Below are positions 1 through 7,990 of a stretch of 50,808 nt of DNA, one piece after another. The stretch is from positions 1 to 50,808 of the forward strand of contig CANEHT010000007.1 in the NCBI GenBank assembly GCA_947427385.1, read 5' to 3'. Below the pieces are notes generated by a model that was not told where the DNA came from, ran no database searches, and worked only from the letters and a program-made list of their open reading frames with translations. The position numbers and the translations under genes were made by a program. The DNA comes from an uncultured Clostridia bacterium. GTDB taxonomy: Bacteria > Bacillota > Clostridia > Lachnospirales > CAMVHY01. Every line of letters begins with the position of its first letter. Positions within the stretch are counted from its first letter, which is position 1.

Positions 1-59
1 TTTTTAATAGGCTCAAATTTATTTTTAATAGGCTCAAATTTATTTTTAATAGGCTTCAC
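1..59. repeat. 21-bp in-frame tandem repeat
   Basis: Two perfect 21-bp units (1-21 and 22-42) are followed by a partial third. Read on the minus strand each unit encodes NKFEPIK, so the array lengthens the protein tail without shifting the frame. It continues beyond the window edge; copy number is unknown. Confidence 0.9.
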
Positions 60-2603
60 TAATTTAGTTCCAATAGGATCCAACTGTCGTAAAGCTATAT
101 TATGTTGATTGCAACGTTCAGTTATCTCTTTATTCTTTTCATCTAATTCACTGATAGAAATTTTATCATTTTCTATATTTTGTTTTTCTTTCTCTATTTT
201 ATTATTATTAAATTTTAGCGCTTTCTCAATTTCTTGCAGTGAACGATTTAATTCATCAACTTTTTTTGATAATTCATTTGCATTTTTTTCAATATCGGAA
301 TGCTTATTTCTTAATTGTTCTTTTAAATTTTTGATCTCATTTGAAATATTTTGGATTTCATTTGAAGCAGTTTGATATTGATTTTGCGTATTATAAAGAT
401 CATTTAAAATTTTGCTTTTCTGATTTATTTTATTTGATAGTTCATTAAAATACGTTTCAGAATTAGAAATTTGCGAATCTATTGCATCAATAGCTTTGTC
501 ATTCATGTTTAAAAATTTCTTTAAAGCATCTTTATATTGCTGAATAAAATTTTTAGAATCATTAATTTGATTTTCGTAATCAGTAATTTTTATACTAATT
601 TCTTCATATTTTTTTTCAAAGTAGTCATTATATAATGTTTTTGTTTTAGCTGAAAAATCATTAAAGTAAAATTCGAATTTTTCAGCAGATGTAGATTCAA
701 CTAATTCCAAAATAGAATATCTAATTTCAATAATAGAATCTTTAATTTTAACATCTTCAATATCATTAAAATAAATACAACTTAATACTTTTAAATAACT
801 TATAAAATTAGCTTTATAAGTTTCTGGAATAGATGCGTAAATAACAAAAAATTGTGAACAATATATTTTGCTTTCATTAATATTAAATTTTATACATATC
901 TCATCTATGGTTTCGATAAATATATTAAAATCTTCTACGGGTAAAATAGATTTAAATGAATCTTTCAAATCAGTGTTATCTAAATTGTTATTAAGTGATT
1001 TCTTTAAATAATGAACGCTATTTTTAATAAAATTTATATATATCAAAATTTCACTTAAATATCTACTACTTTTTTTATCGTTAATGAAACACGAAATCAT
1101 TAAAATTAGTTCATCTAAATCCTCAATATTATTTATGTTTAAGCTTCTATTTAATATACTAAAAGGATTTCTAAAAAATTCAGGATGAATTTTTCTTAAT
1201 TCTGCTATACAAATATAGATTTTATTAAAATTTTTATCAATATTTTTATCTAAAAAAACACAAAAATTACTTGCATTCTTTGCATTAATTTCATTAACTA
1301 ATAATAAATCTGAAAATTTATATTTTTGTATAAAAAAATATCTCAAGTAAGTATAACAATTTGAAAAAAAATTAAAAATTTCTAGTTCTTCATTTTGCCA
1401 CCATCTTATTGATTGCAATTTTACTTGAAGTGAAGTTAAAAATGGAACAAAATTTCTTTCTTTAATTGCTTCTTCAAGATATAGTGATATAACTTCTTTA
1501 TGTTTTTTAAATGATTTTACAAATTTTTTATCTCTGTAATAAAAATGTTCGATAGTTCCGCCATCTTTGATATTACAAATAATAATTTCATTATCTTTGT
1601 CAATTATAACTGGTTTAGAAAATAAATTAGAATTTGAAATAAATTGATTTATTTCTTGAATATTAATGTTTGAAGTTTGATTTGTTGTTGATGTTAAATA
1701 ACTTTTAGCTAAAATTAGTTCATCAATAGGATTATTGCTTAAATTAAAATCTAAAGAATTTAATGAACAAGAAATATCATTAAGATTTTCCAAACTTGGA
1801 TGGCATAAAGGATTTCTTTCAATTCTAAATCTTCTCCAATTAAAAATCCAACGTTTAAATAAATGTGGATAAACTTTTTCAAGCTCTAATAGAAATTTTT
1901 TAAGCTTTTGAAAATTCAAATCACGAATTAATTGCAAAAGTTCTAAATCAACCTTTTGTTTCTTATTAAAATCTTCTAATCTTACTTGCAATATTTTTTT
2001 TGTATTTTCTATATAATAAAAATCTTGTTCTTTTTCTTTTAGCCAATTTAAAAATCGAGTACTACTATAAATTGAATCATTTTTAATGGAATACCAAAAT
2101 TTGTTTTTATCTTCTTCATCATAAAAATGTTTTTCAAGATAACAATCAAATTCATAATTATTATAAATATATTCAAGAAATTTTGGATCACAATTTACAA
2201 AAAAACCAAGTTTACCATCTTTACCAGAGTCTTGCAATTTTTCATGTAATACATAATCATCTTCATACGTTCCAACCCATACAGGATAATAATTATGATT
2301 GTGAACATAATCTATAAAAAAAATTCCCTTATGATTTATACAAATTTTAGTCAAATTTTTTTTTAAAGAAATTCCTTCAGAAAAACTTTTACAACCTGGT
2401 TGAGTTTTTAACCATTGATTAGTTTCGTTTAGCTCAAATTTATCATATAAATTTTCATCCAAAAAATTTTGTTCTTTTGATTTTAATCCTTTACGATAAA
2501 AATATATTTTATCTACATTTTCATTCCAATGAAGAAAATTATTTGTTTCTTCATCAAAATATTCTATTATTTCAATTTCTTCATTTCTTGCAGGCTCTGA
2601 CAT
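1..2603 (-). CDS. Large coiled-coil protein of unknown function (3' end outside window)
   Basis: About 867 residues are visible and the frame is still open at position 1, so the C-terminus is missing. The ATG at 2603 follows the ribosome site GTAGGTG. I do not recognise the family. The first ~640 residues are rich in Asn, Lys, Phe and Tyr, look helical and show no obvious membrane segment; a Trp/Tyr/Gly-containing stretch around residues 110-140 could be a beta-rich module. Residues ~650-840 are a long heptad-like coiled coil. From ~853 the chain enters a perfect 7-residue repeat (NKFEPIK) that runs off the window. A FxRNPxxI motif encoded near 1161-1182 recurs in the unknown protein at 9814-11466. 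The gene has its own promoter and no operon partner. The open frame and the ribosome site make coding status secure; function is unknown. Confidence 0.8.
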   Translation of the reverse strand, partial: MSEPARNEEIEIIEYFDEETNNFLHWNENVDKIYFYRKGLKSKEQNFLDENLYDKFELNETNQWLKTQPGCKSFSEGISLKKNLTKICINHKGIFFIDYVHNHNYYPVWVGTYEDDYVLHEKLQDSGKDGKLGFFVNCDPKFLEYIYNNYEFDCYLEKHFYDEEDKNKFWYSIKNDSIYSSTRFLNWLKEKEQDFYYIENTKKILQVRLEDFNKKQKVDLELLQLIRDLNFQKLKKFLLELEKVYPHLFKRWIFNWRRFRIERNPLCHPSLENLNDISCSLNSLDFNLSNNPIDELILAKSYLTSTTNQTSNINIQEINQFISNSNLFSKPVIIDKDNEIIICNIKDGGTIEHFYYRDKKFVKSFKKHKEVISLYLEEAIKERNFVPFLTSLQVKLQSIRWWQNEELEIFNFFSNCYTYLRYFFIQKYKFSDLLLVNEINAKNASNFCVFLDKNIDKNFNKIYICIAELRKIHPEFFRNPFSILNRSLNINNIEDLDELILMISCFINDKKSSRYLSEILIYINFIKNSVHYLKKSLNNNLDNTDLKDSFKSILPVEDFNIFIETIDEICIKFNINESKIYCSQFFVIYASIPETYKANFISYLKVLSCIYFNDIEDVKIKDSIIEIRYSILELVESTSAEKFEFYFNDFSAKTKTLYNDYFEKKYEEISIKITDYENQINDSKNFIQQYKDALKKFLNMNDKAIDAIDSQISNSETYFNELSNKINQKSKILNDLYNTQNQYQTASNEIQNISNEIKNLKEQLRNKHSDIEKNANELSKKVDELNRSLQEIEKALKFNNNKIEKEKQNIENDKISISELDEKNKEITERCNQHNIALRQLDPIGTKLVKPIKNKFEPIKNKFEPIK

Positions 2604-2654
2604 TTTTATTCACCTACACTCATAAAAAAAATTATTATTTACAACTTTATATTA

Positions 2655-2683
2655 ATAATAACAAAAATGTTGCTTTTTATCAA
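2655..2683 (-). promoter_or_regulatory. Sigma-A type promoter of the coiled-coil gene
   Basis: On the minus strand TTGATA and TATTAT are separated by 17 bp, with TGT directly before the -10 box (extended -10). It lies about 50 bp upstream of the ATG at 2603. Confidence 0.65.
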
Positions 2684-2707
2684 GAGAAAAAAGCAACAAA
2701 TAATAAA

Positions 2708-2779
2708 AGCACAAGACGGGATTCGAACCCGCGACCCTCGCCTTGGCAAGGCGATGCTCTACCACTGAGCCACTTGTGC
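2708..2779 (-). tRNA. tRNA-Gly(GCC)
   Basis: Cloverleaf with acceptor pair GCACAAG/CTTGTGC, anticodon loop CTTGCCA (anticodon GCC), a GGTTCGAAT T-loop and discriminator U, as usual for glycine tRNAs. CCA is not encoded. It is the last gene of a three-tRNA cluster. Confidence 0.95.
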
Positions 2780-2786
2780 GTAAAAA

Positions 2787-2857
2787 AGCGGATGATGGGA
2801 ATCGAACCCACATAGCCAGCTTGGAAGGCTGGAGTTTTACCACTAAACTACATCCGC
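2787..2857 (-). tRNA. tRNA-Gly(TCC)
   Basis: Acceptor GCGGATG/CATCCGC, anticodon loop CTTCCAA (anticodon TCC) and a GGTTCGATT T-loop. It lies between tRNA-Phe and tRNA-Gly(GCC) with short spacers; CCA is not encoded. Confidence 0.95.
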
Positions 2858-2872
2858 AAAAAAAAATAAATG

Positions 2873-2945
<73 letters not shown>

Positions 2946-2967
2946 CGATACGTTACTCAACTTTTTG

Positions 2968-2996
2968 AGTGTAACATAAGCAAAAAATAATGTCAA
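2968..2996 (-). promoter_or_regulatory. Promoter of the Phe-Gly-Gly tRNA cluster
   Basis: Consensus -35 TTGACA (complement of 2991-2996), a 17-bp spacer and TACACT as -10. It sits about 20 bp upstream of mature tRNA-Phe. Confidence 0.75.
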
Positions 2997-3025
2997 GCGA
3001 TTTTCAAAAATTTTTTTTATCAATA

Positions 3026-3062
3026 AAAAAGTTCTTTTCAAAATAGATAAGAAAAGAACTTT
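3026..3062 (-). terminator. Terminator after spoIVB
   Basis: Twelve-bp stem AAAGTTCTTTTC/GAAAAGAACTTT with an 11-nt loop. It overlaps the spoIVB stop codon and is flanked by A/T runs, so it may work in both directions. Confidence 0.7.
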
Positions 3063-4134
3063 AAATTAAAGTTTCTTGCTTAATCATATTTTCGATAAAA
3101 ATTCCATAGCCACGAGTTGGCTCATTGACAAAAACATGAGTTATTGCACCAATTAATTTATTATCTTGAATAATAGGACTACCACTCATTCCTTGAATAA
3201 TACCATTAGTTTTATTTAAAAGATTTTTGTCAGTGATACGGATAATCATACCTTTTGAGTCATCGTTACAAAATTTATTTACGTTTTCAACGTAAGCGTC
3301 ATAATTTTTAATAATACCATCTTCAATATTTGAACGAATAAATGCACGGCCTTCATGTATTTCATTTTTACGAGCTATCGGCATTTTTTCATTAGGAATA
3401 TTATTAGAAATCATAGTTAAATCGAGTGCGCCATAAATTCCACACTCATTATTTAATTTTACATCGCCAATTTTTTTCGTACATTTTATATTTCCTAAAA
3501 TTTCACCGGGATTTCCTTTCTCACCTTTAACGACAGAAAGATTATCAGCTTTACGAATATCACCAGATTTTACAACCATTAATTGTTGAGTATCAATATC
3601 AGTAATACCATGACCGAGTGCGCCAAATTTATTTGTGATAGGATTGTAGTAAGTCATAGTACCAATACCTTGAGCGGAATCACGAACCCAAACGCCAATT
3701 TTATTTTTACCTTTTTCATTTTTAATTGGTTTTATATTTAAGTCGCTAATTTTATTATTATGTTTCACTTTAAGATTTAGGTAATCATTTTTCTCAACGG
3801 TATTAATTAAATCTTCTTTTGTATTTAGATTTTTCTCATTAGCAGCTAAAATTAAATCACCAGGTGATAATTTTTCAGCAGGTGAGAAATCACCATTGGT
3901 AGTTTTAATTTTTTCAGTACCGAGAACAATAATGCCGGAGGTATTGATACGTATACCGATAGTGATACCGCAAGGGATAACTTCGATATTATTATGATAA
4001 TGCTGAGAGAAAACATCGTGGTCATTTAGAAATGCAACTTGTTCGTCAGCATTTATTAATTTTAAATTCAGGAGATTTGTAATAAAAATTATTATGAATA
4101 GGAGTAAGGGATTAAAATTTTTTTTCTCATACAT
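3061..4134 (-). CDS. spoIVB: SpoIVB peptidase (stage IV sporulation serine protease)
   Basis: SpoIVB is made in the forespore, secreted into the space between the two spore membranes, and triggers processing of pro-sigma-K by the SpoIVFB complex. The ATG at 4134 follows GGGAGTG and gives 357 residues. Residues 9-24 are a signal/anchor segment, a PDZ domain follows at about 48-115, and the S55 protease domain fills the rest. Candidate catalytic residues are His175 (GALGHGITD) and Ser317 (GMSGSPII). Their spacing of 142 residues equals that of the Bacillus enzyme as I recall it. The frame stays open to 4266, but those codons lack a ribosome site. The gene is alone, divergent from the AI-2E transporter gene, rather than beside recN/spo0A as in Bacillus. 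Confidence 0.95.
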   Translation of the reverse strand: MYEKKNFNPLLLFIIIFITNLLNLKLINADEQVAFLNDHDVFSQHYHNNIEVIPCGITIGIRINTSGIIVLGTEKIKTTNGDFSPAEKLSPGDLILAANEKNLNTKEDLINTVEKNDYLNLKVKHNNKISDLNIKPIKNEKGKNKIGVWVRDSAQGIGTMTYYNPITNKFGALGHGITDIDTQQLMVVKSGDIRKADNLSVVKGEKGNPGEILGNIKCTKKIGDVKLNNECGIYGALDLTMISNNIPNEKMPIARKNEIHEGRAFIRSNIEDGIIKNYDAYVENVNKFCNDDSKGMIIRITDKNLLNKTNGIIQGMSGSPIIQDNKLIGAITHVFVNEPTRGYGIFIENMIKQETLI

Positions 4135-4300
4135 TTTTTTCACTCCCATATAAAAAAATTTTTTACGTATATAAATTATCCGAAACGCTAAATGATTATA
4201 CTGGCTAATAAAAACTAAAAGGGAAAAATCCGTATGATTAGTAATTGATTGTGGCGTATAATTCATTTATTATTAGGGAAATAGATAAGGAGTAAAAAAA

Positions 4301-5491
4301 ATGAAAAAGATAGATATCAGTAATAAATATTTTAAAATAAGCTTTAGTATTTTTAGTGTAATAGCGGCGTCAATATTATTTGAGAAATTCTTAGGAAATA
4401 TCGATTTTATTTTTGAGAAAATAATTTATGGAGTAAAATTTTCATTCGAAATTTTAGAGCCATTTATATTTGGATTTTTTATCGCATATTTTCTTAATCC
4501 AATAGTAATTTGGATTGAGGATAAAATTTTTACGCGTATGAGATATAAACGATTACTTTCAGTTATCACAACTTATATAATTTTTTTAGGCTCACTTATT
4601 TGGATATTTATTTATTTAGTGCCAGAAGTTGCTTTTAGTGTCAAGAAATTTATTTTAATTTTTCCGGATACCGTTAAAAATTTTAATAAGAATGGCTATG
4701 GATTTTTCTATCAGGTTTTAGATACTTATAATGCTACATTTAATAAAGATTATGATTTGCCAAATATTATGGAATTTATTGCGACTCCATTTATAAAAAG
4801 TGTTTTGTCATTACCACAAATGGCAGATAATATTTTGTCAAGAACATTTGAATTTGCATCGTCACTTTTAAATTTTATTTTGGGAATTGTAATTGCATTT
4901 TATTTGCTATGCGATAAGGAACGATTTTATTTAACACTAAAAAAATTAATTTATATAATTTGTGGCGCAGAAAATACTGAAAAAATTTTCTGTTCACTTA
5001 GTAATTACAATTTTGTTTTCCAAAAATTTATTATCGGTAAAACAATTGATTCAATAATTATCGCTTTATTATTTTTTATCATCGGACGCTTTATCAAAAT
5101 TCCGTATCTGATACTTTTAAGCTTGATAATCGGAATAAGTAATATGATTCCATATTTCGGACCGTTTATCGGCGCAATTCCCGTAGTTTTTATCGTATTG
5201 TTAAATAATTCAGTGCTAGCATTTTGGGTTGCCGTGATTATTTTTATTTTGCAACAATTTGATGGAATAATATTGGGCCCAAAAATTTTGGGAAACTCAA
5301 CCGGATTAAAACCGCTAGAAGTTATTTTTGCAATAATTATTGGTGGAGCAATGTTTGGAGTAGTAGGAATGTTTTTTGGCGTACCGGTATTTGCGGTGAT
5401 ATTGAAAATTTTGCGTGACTTATTGAATAAAAAATATGAAGAGGCGAAAGGGAATGGACAATCCGCAATCGGCGAACAAATTCATTTTTAG
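4301..5491 (+). CDS. AI-2E family transporter (YtvI/PerM type membrane protein)
   Basis: 396-residue integral membrane protein with about seven to eight hydrophobic segments and a soluble loop after the second or third one, the usual layout of the AI-2E transporter (UPF0118) family. The conserved C-terminal half includes ISNMIPYFGPFIGAIP and the LKPLEVIFAIIIGG region. Members export small molecules or act as Na+/H+ exchangers in different bacteria, so the substrate cannot be assigned. Start ATG at 4301 with AAGGAG about eight bases upstream. It overlaps the CPBP protease gene by 38 bp, suggesting coupled translation. Confidence 0.85.
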   Translation: MKKIDISNKYFKISFSIFSVIAASILFEKFLGNIDFIFEKIIYGVKFSFEILEPFIFGFFIAYFLNPIVIWIEDKIFTRMRYKRLLSVITTYIIFLGSLIWIFIYLVPEVAFSVKKFILIFPDTVKNFNKNGYGFFYQVLDTYNATFNKDYDLPNIMEFIATPFIKSVLSLPQMADNILSRTFEFASSLLNFILGIVIAFYLLCDKERFYLTLKKLIYIICGAENTEKIFCSLSNYNFVFQKFIIGKTIDSIIIALLFFIIGRFIKIPYLILLSLIIGISNMIPYFGPFIGAIPVVFIVLLNNSVLAFWVAVIIFILQQFDGIILGPKILGNSTGLKPLEVIFAIIIGGAMFGVVGMFFGVPVFAVILKILRDLLNKKYEEAKGNGQSAIGEQIHF

Positions 5492-6257
5492 TTTATTACT
5501 TTATCAAATTTTTATAAGTGTGATATTAAATGGCTTACCGAAATCAGAATATAGTTTTGTTTATTTCCCATTAATTTCATTATTTATACCGATTGTGATT
5601 TATTTTTTTAGTGCGCGGCAAAAAATTTCGCAAGTTTTACTGATAAAAAAAATCAGCAAAAAAAATTTATGTTTGCTGATATTATTTGCATTTTCGATAC
5701 AACCAGTGATGGAAATTTTTTCAATGTTGTCAGCAATTTTTGCAAAAAATCCGACACAAAATTTAACTGCGATATTAGAGACAAAACCATTATGGCTGAT
5801 AATTTTTTCGATGGCAATTATGCCGGCAATATTTGAGGAAACAATTTTTCGCGGAATAATATTGTCGGGATATCGAAATGTAAATCGGAGGCTTGCATTT
5901 TTTTTGAACGGATTAATTTTTGCGGCAATACATCTTAATTTTCAGCAATTTTTATATGCAATGATGATGGGAATAATATTTAGCATTTTAGTTTTTTATA
6001 CGCAATCAATTTTTTCGTCGATACTCGTACATTTTATTTTTAATGCAACTCAATTAATATTTGCATTTTACAAACTTGAATTTAGAAATATTTTTATTTT
6101 TGGGATGATTTTTGCGCCAATTTCATTTTTTTTATTTCGCGCTATTATAAAAAATTGTACGATTGAGATGAGTGAAAATGAGGAAGGTGAAAAAATTTTG
6201 ACATTGCCACTTGTTTTATATTTTGCTTTTGCTTTTTATATTATGTATTTCAATTAA
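5454..6257 (+). CDS. CPBP family intramembrane glutamic protease
   Basis: 267-residue polytopic membrane protein of the Abi/CAAX-protease (CPBP) family. The motifs are EETIFRG (EExxxR, with the catalytic glutamates), then FAAIHLNFQQ and HFIFNATQ carrying the conserved His and Asn of motifs 2 to 4. Such proteins cut or modify membrane-bound peptides; in firmicutes some act in bacteriocin immunity or anti-sigma factor cleavage, but no target is visible here. The ATG at 5454 suits the purine-rich stretch about nine bases upstream better than the in-frame ATG at 5436. The gene begins inside the end of the transporter gene. Confidence 0.85.
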   Translation: MDNPQSANKFIFSLLLYQIFISVILNGLPKSEYSFVYFPLISLFIPIVIYFFSARQKISQVLLIKKISKKNLCLLILFAFSIQPVMEIFSMLSAIFAKNPTQNLTAILETKPLWLIIFSMAIMPAIFEETIFRGIILSGYRNVNRRLAFFLNGLIFAAIHLNFQQFLYAMMMGIIFSILVFYTQSIFSSILVHFIFNATQLIFAFYKLEFRNIFIFGMIFAPISFFLFRAIIKNCTIEMSENEEGEKILTLPLVLYFAFAFYIMYFN

Positions 6258-6268
6258 AGGAGAACAAA

Positions 6269-7207
6269 ATGAAATTTATTAACGAATTTAAAAATAATGA
6301 CCGCATTATCGAACATTTTTTGTGCGCACAAAAACAATTGATGAAAACTAAAACAGGTAAAAATTATTTTTCATTGACCCTACAAGATAAAACGGCAACT
6401 ATAAATGCAAAGGTTTGGGATATAAATTATAATATCCAAGAATTTGAACAGGGCGATTTTATAAAAATTGATGCACTTGTCCAAGTCTTTAACGATGAAT
6501 TACAATTGAATGTTTCAAAGTTGCGTAAAAGTGAAATTGGCGAATATGATTTAAAAAATTATGTGCCTGCTACGTCAAAAAATGTTGACTCTCTTAAAAA
6601 TGAGTTACAAAAATTTATTTCTTCAGTTGAAAATAATTTTTTATTGGCACTTTTAAAAAGTTTTTTTGACGATGAGGAAATGCTTGAAAAATTTTGTACA
6701 CATTCTGCCGGAAAATCTATGCATCATAGTTATGTGGGCGGACTTTTGGAACATACGATTTCGGTGACACAAATTTGTGATTTTATGAGTGCGCGCACAA
6801 AATTATCCAATCGTGATATTTTGATAACGGTGGGACTTTTGCATGATATCGGGAAAATTTATGAGCTTTCAGATTTTCCCAAAAATGATTATACGTATGA
6901 CGGCGAGCTACTTGGCCATATTATTATCGGTTCAGATTTAATCAGCAAAAAAATTTTACAGATAGAAAATTTTCCAAACGATTTGCGCAGTCAAATTATT
7001 CATTGTATTTTGTCGCATCATGGTGAATATGAATTTGGTTCACCAAAATTACCGCGTTCAATTGAAGCGATAATTTTACATTTTGCAGATAATTTAGATG
7101 CAAAAACAAAAATGTTTGAGGAAATAGTTGAGGCCGATAGTTTAAATTCGAATTGGACAAATTACAATAAATTATTTGCGCGAAGATTATTGAAGCCAAA
7201 TGTATAA
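6269..7207 (+). CDS. OB-fold/HD-domain protein, YhaM-like 3'-5' exoribonuclease
   Basis: 312 residues. The N-terminal ~95 residues look like an OB-fold nucleic-acid binding domain (KTGKNYFSLTLQDKTATINA). From about residue 155 there is an HD phosphohydrolase domain with MHHSYVGGLLEHT, the paired HD in LLHDIGK, and ILSHHGE. This arrangement and length match YhaM, a 3'-5' exoribonuclease that also degrades single-stranded DNA. Start ATG at 6269 with AAAGGAGA. It overlaps the next gene by 8 bp, so the nuclease and the Cas4-like protein are probably translated together. Confidence 0.85.
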   Translation: MKFINEFKNNDRIIEHFLCAQKQLMKTKTGKNYFSLTLQDKTATINAKVWDINYNIQEFEQGDFIKIDALVQVFNDELQLNVSKLRKSEIGEYDLKNYVPATSKNVDSLKNELQKFISSVENNFLLALLKSFFDDEEMLEKFCTHSAGKSMHHSYVGGLLEHTISVTQICDFMSARTKLSNRDILITVGLLHDIGKIYELSDFPKNDYTYDGELLGHIIIGSDLISKKILQIENFPNDLRSQIIHCILSHHGEYEFGSPKLPRSIEAIILHFADNLDAKTKMFEEIVEADSLNSNWTNYNKLFARRLLKPNV

Positions 7208-7514
7208 TGATAGCGAAAAAATATCGGCCGGCGAAATAAATAAATTTACGTGTTGCCCATATCAATGGTATTATGAAAGATTGTATGGCCGCAAATTTAT
7301 TTTGGAAGAACTGAAGAAGACAAATCCGAATTATGTAGCGGCGGCAAAAAATAAATTTTCGCGTGGCAATCGTTTTCATAAATATTTTCGAATGAAGTAT
7401 AAATTGCGGCGATTTATATGGATTATTATTTTGACCGCGATAATTCTTTTTGGAGTTTGCTATGTTAATTATCTTGGCATTGATAATTTTTTGGAAAATA
7501 TTTTTTACAGGTAA
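7200..7514 (+). CDS. N-terminal part of a membrane-anchored Cas4-like protein
   Basis: 104 residues. The start region has SAGEINKFTCCPYQWYYE, which resembles the N-terminus of Cas4/Dna2-type PD-(D/E)XK nucleases, where a Cys ligates a 4Fe-4S cluster. A basic stretch is followed by a hydrophobic segment (about residues 70-95) and a stop. The nuclease motifs and the other cysteines are encoded by the next frame, starting at 7462 in the +1 frame relative to this one. Either the protein works as two membrane-bound subunits or the gene is split by a frameshift or programmed slip. The ATG at 7200 overlaps the upstream stop codon. Coding is likely; intactness is uncertain. Confidence 0.65.
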   Translation: MYNDSEKISAGEINKFTCCPYQWYYERLYGRKFILEELKKTNPNYVAAAKNKFSRGNRFHKYFRMKYKLRRFIWIIILTAIILFGVCYVNYLGIDNFLENIFYR

Positions 7515-7977
7515 AATAAAAAAGCAAAGTGTACGTTTTCCAACTTGGCCTTATAAATTAATTTATTCGGACGAAAAAAATTTTACTGCCGGCTCAAAAA
7601 TTTTACTGAGCCAAAAATATAATTTGTCAGGAAAACCTGATTTGATTTATCAAAATATCTTTACGAAAAATTTAATTGTGATTGAACTTAAAAGTAGTAA
7701 GCGCGGCAATAAAAAAAATTTACGCAGCGGTGATTTTTTACAGCTCGTATCTTATTTCATTATTGTTGAAGATTGTTTTCAGATAAAACCGCGCCGCGGC
7801 TATTTGATTTATTCTGATTGTATGTTTCGCGTGCTGAATAAAAAAAAATTTCGTATGCAAGTTTTTGATTCATTGAAAAAAATGCGTGCAATGCTGAAAA
7901 ATTCAAATCTCGAGCATAAAAAAAATTTAGCCGTTTGCAAAAATTGTATTTGTTATAATTCGGTTTGCGACAAATAA
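7462..7977 (+). CDS. Cas4-like PD-(D/E)XK nuclease, catalytic part
   Basis: 171 residues from the ATG at 7462, which has GGAG six bases upstream. An N-terminal hydrophobic segment (about residues 1-16) is followed by nuclease motifs in order: LSGKPDLIY (motif II Asp), LIVIELKSS (ExK) and FLQLVSYF (QxxxY). The C-terminus has the cysteine cluster CKNCICYNSVC expected for a 4Fe-4S cluster. The family cuts or trims DNA ends; no cas genes or CRISPR array are nearby, so this is a stand-alone RecB-like nuclease. It overlaps the upstream frame by 53 bp. Its key catalytic residues are intact, which argues against simple decay. Confidence 0.75.
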   Translation: MLIILALIIFWKIFFTGKIKKQSVRFPTWPYKLIYSDEKNFTAGSKILLSQKYNLSGKPDLIYQNIFTKNLIVIELKSSKRGNKKNLRSGDFLQLVSYFIIVEDCFQIKPRRGYLIYSDCMFRVLNKKKFRMQVFDSLKKMRAMLKNSNLEHKKNLAVCKNCICYNSVCDK

Positions 7978-7990
7978 AGGAGTGATTCGT

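Noticed and set aside
1..59. CRISPR-like repeat array
   Set aside because: Units are directly adjacent with no spacers and fit the reading frame of a coding region.
109..375. Hydrophobic plus-strand frame
   Set aside because: It is the reverse of the coiled-coil coding region; Ser/Phe-rich composition comes from antisense of Glu/Lys/Asn codons and it lacks a ribosome site.
3061..4266. Longer SpoIVB starting at 4266
   Set aside because: The extra 44 codons lack a ribosome site and would put a long polar segment before the signal anchor; the ATG at 4134 has GGGAGTG.
7200..7977. CRISPR-Cas locus suggested by the Cas4-like protein
   Set aside because: No other cas genes or repeat-spacer array occur anywhere in the window; stand-alone Cas4/RecB-like nucleases are common.
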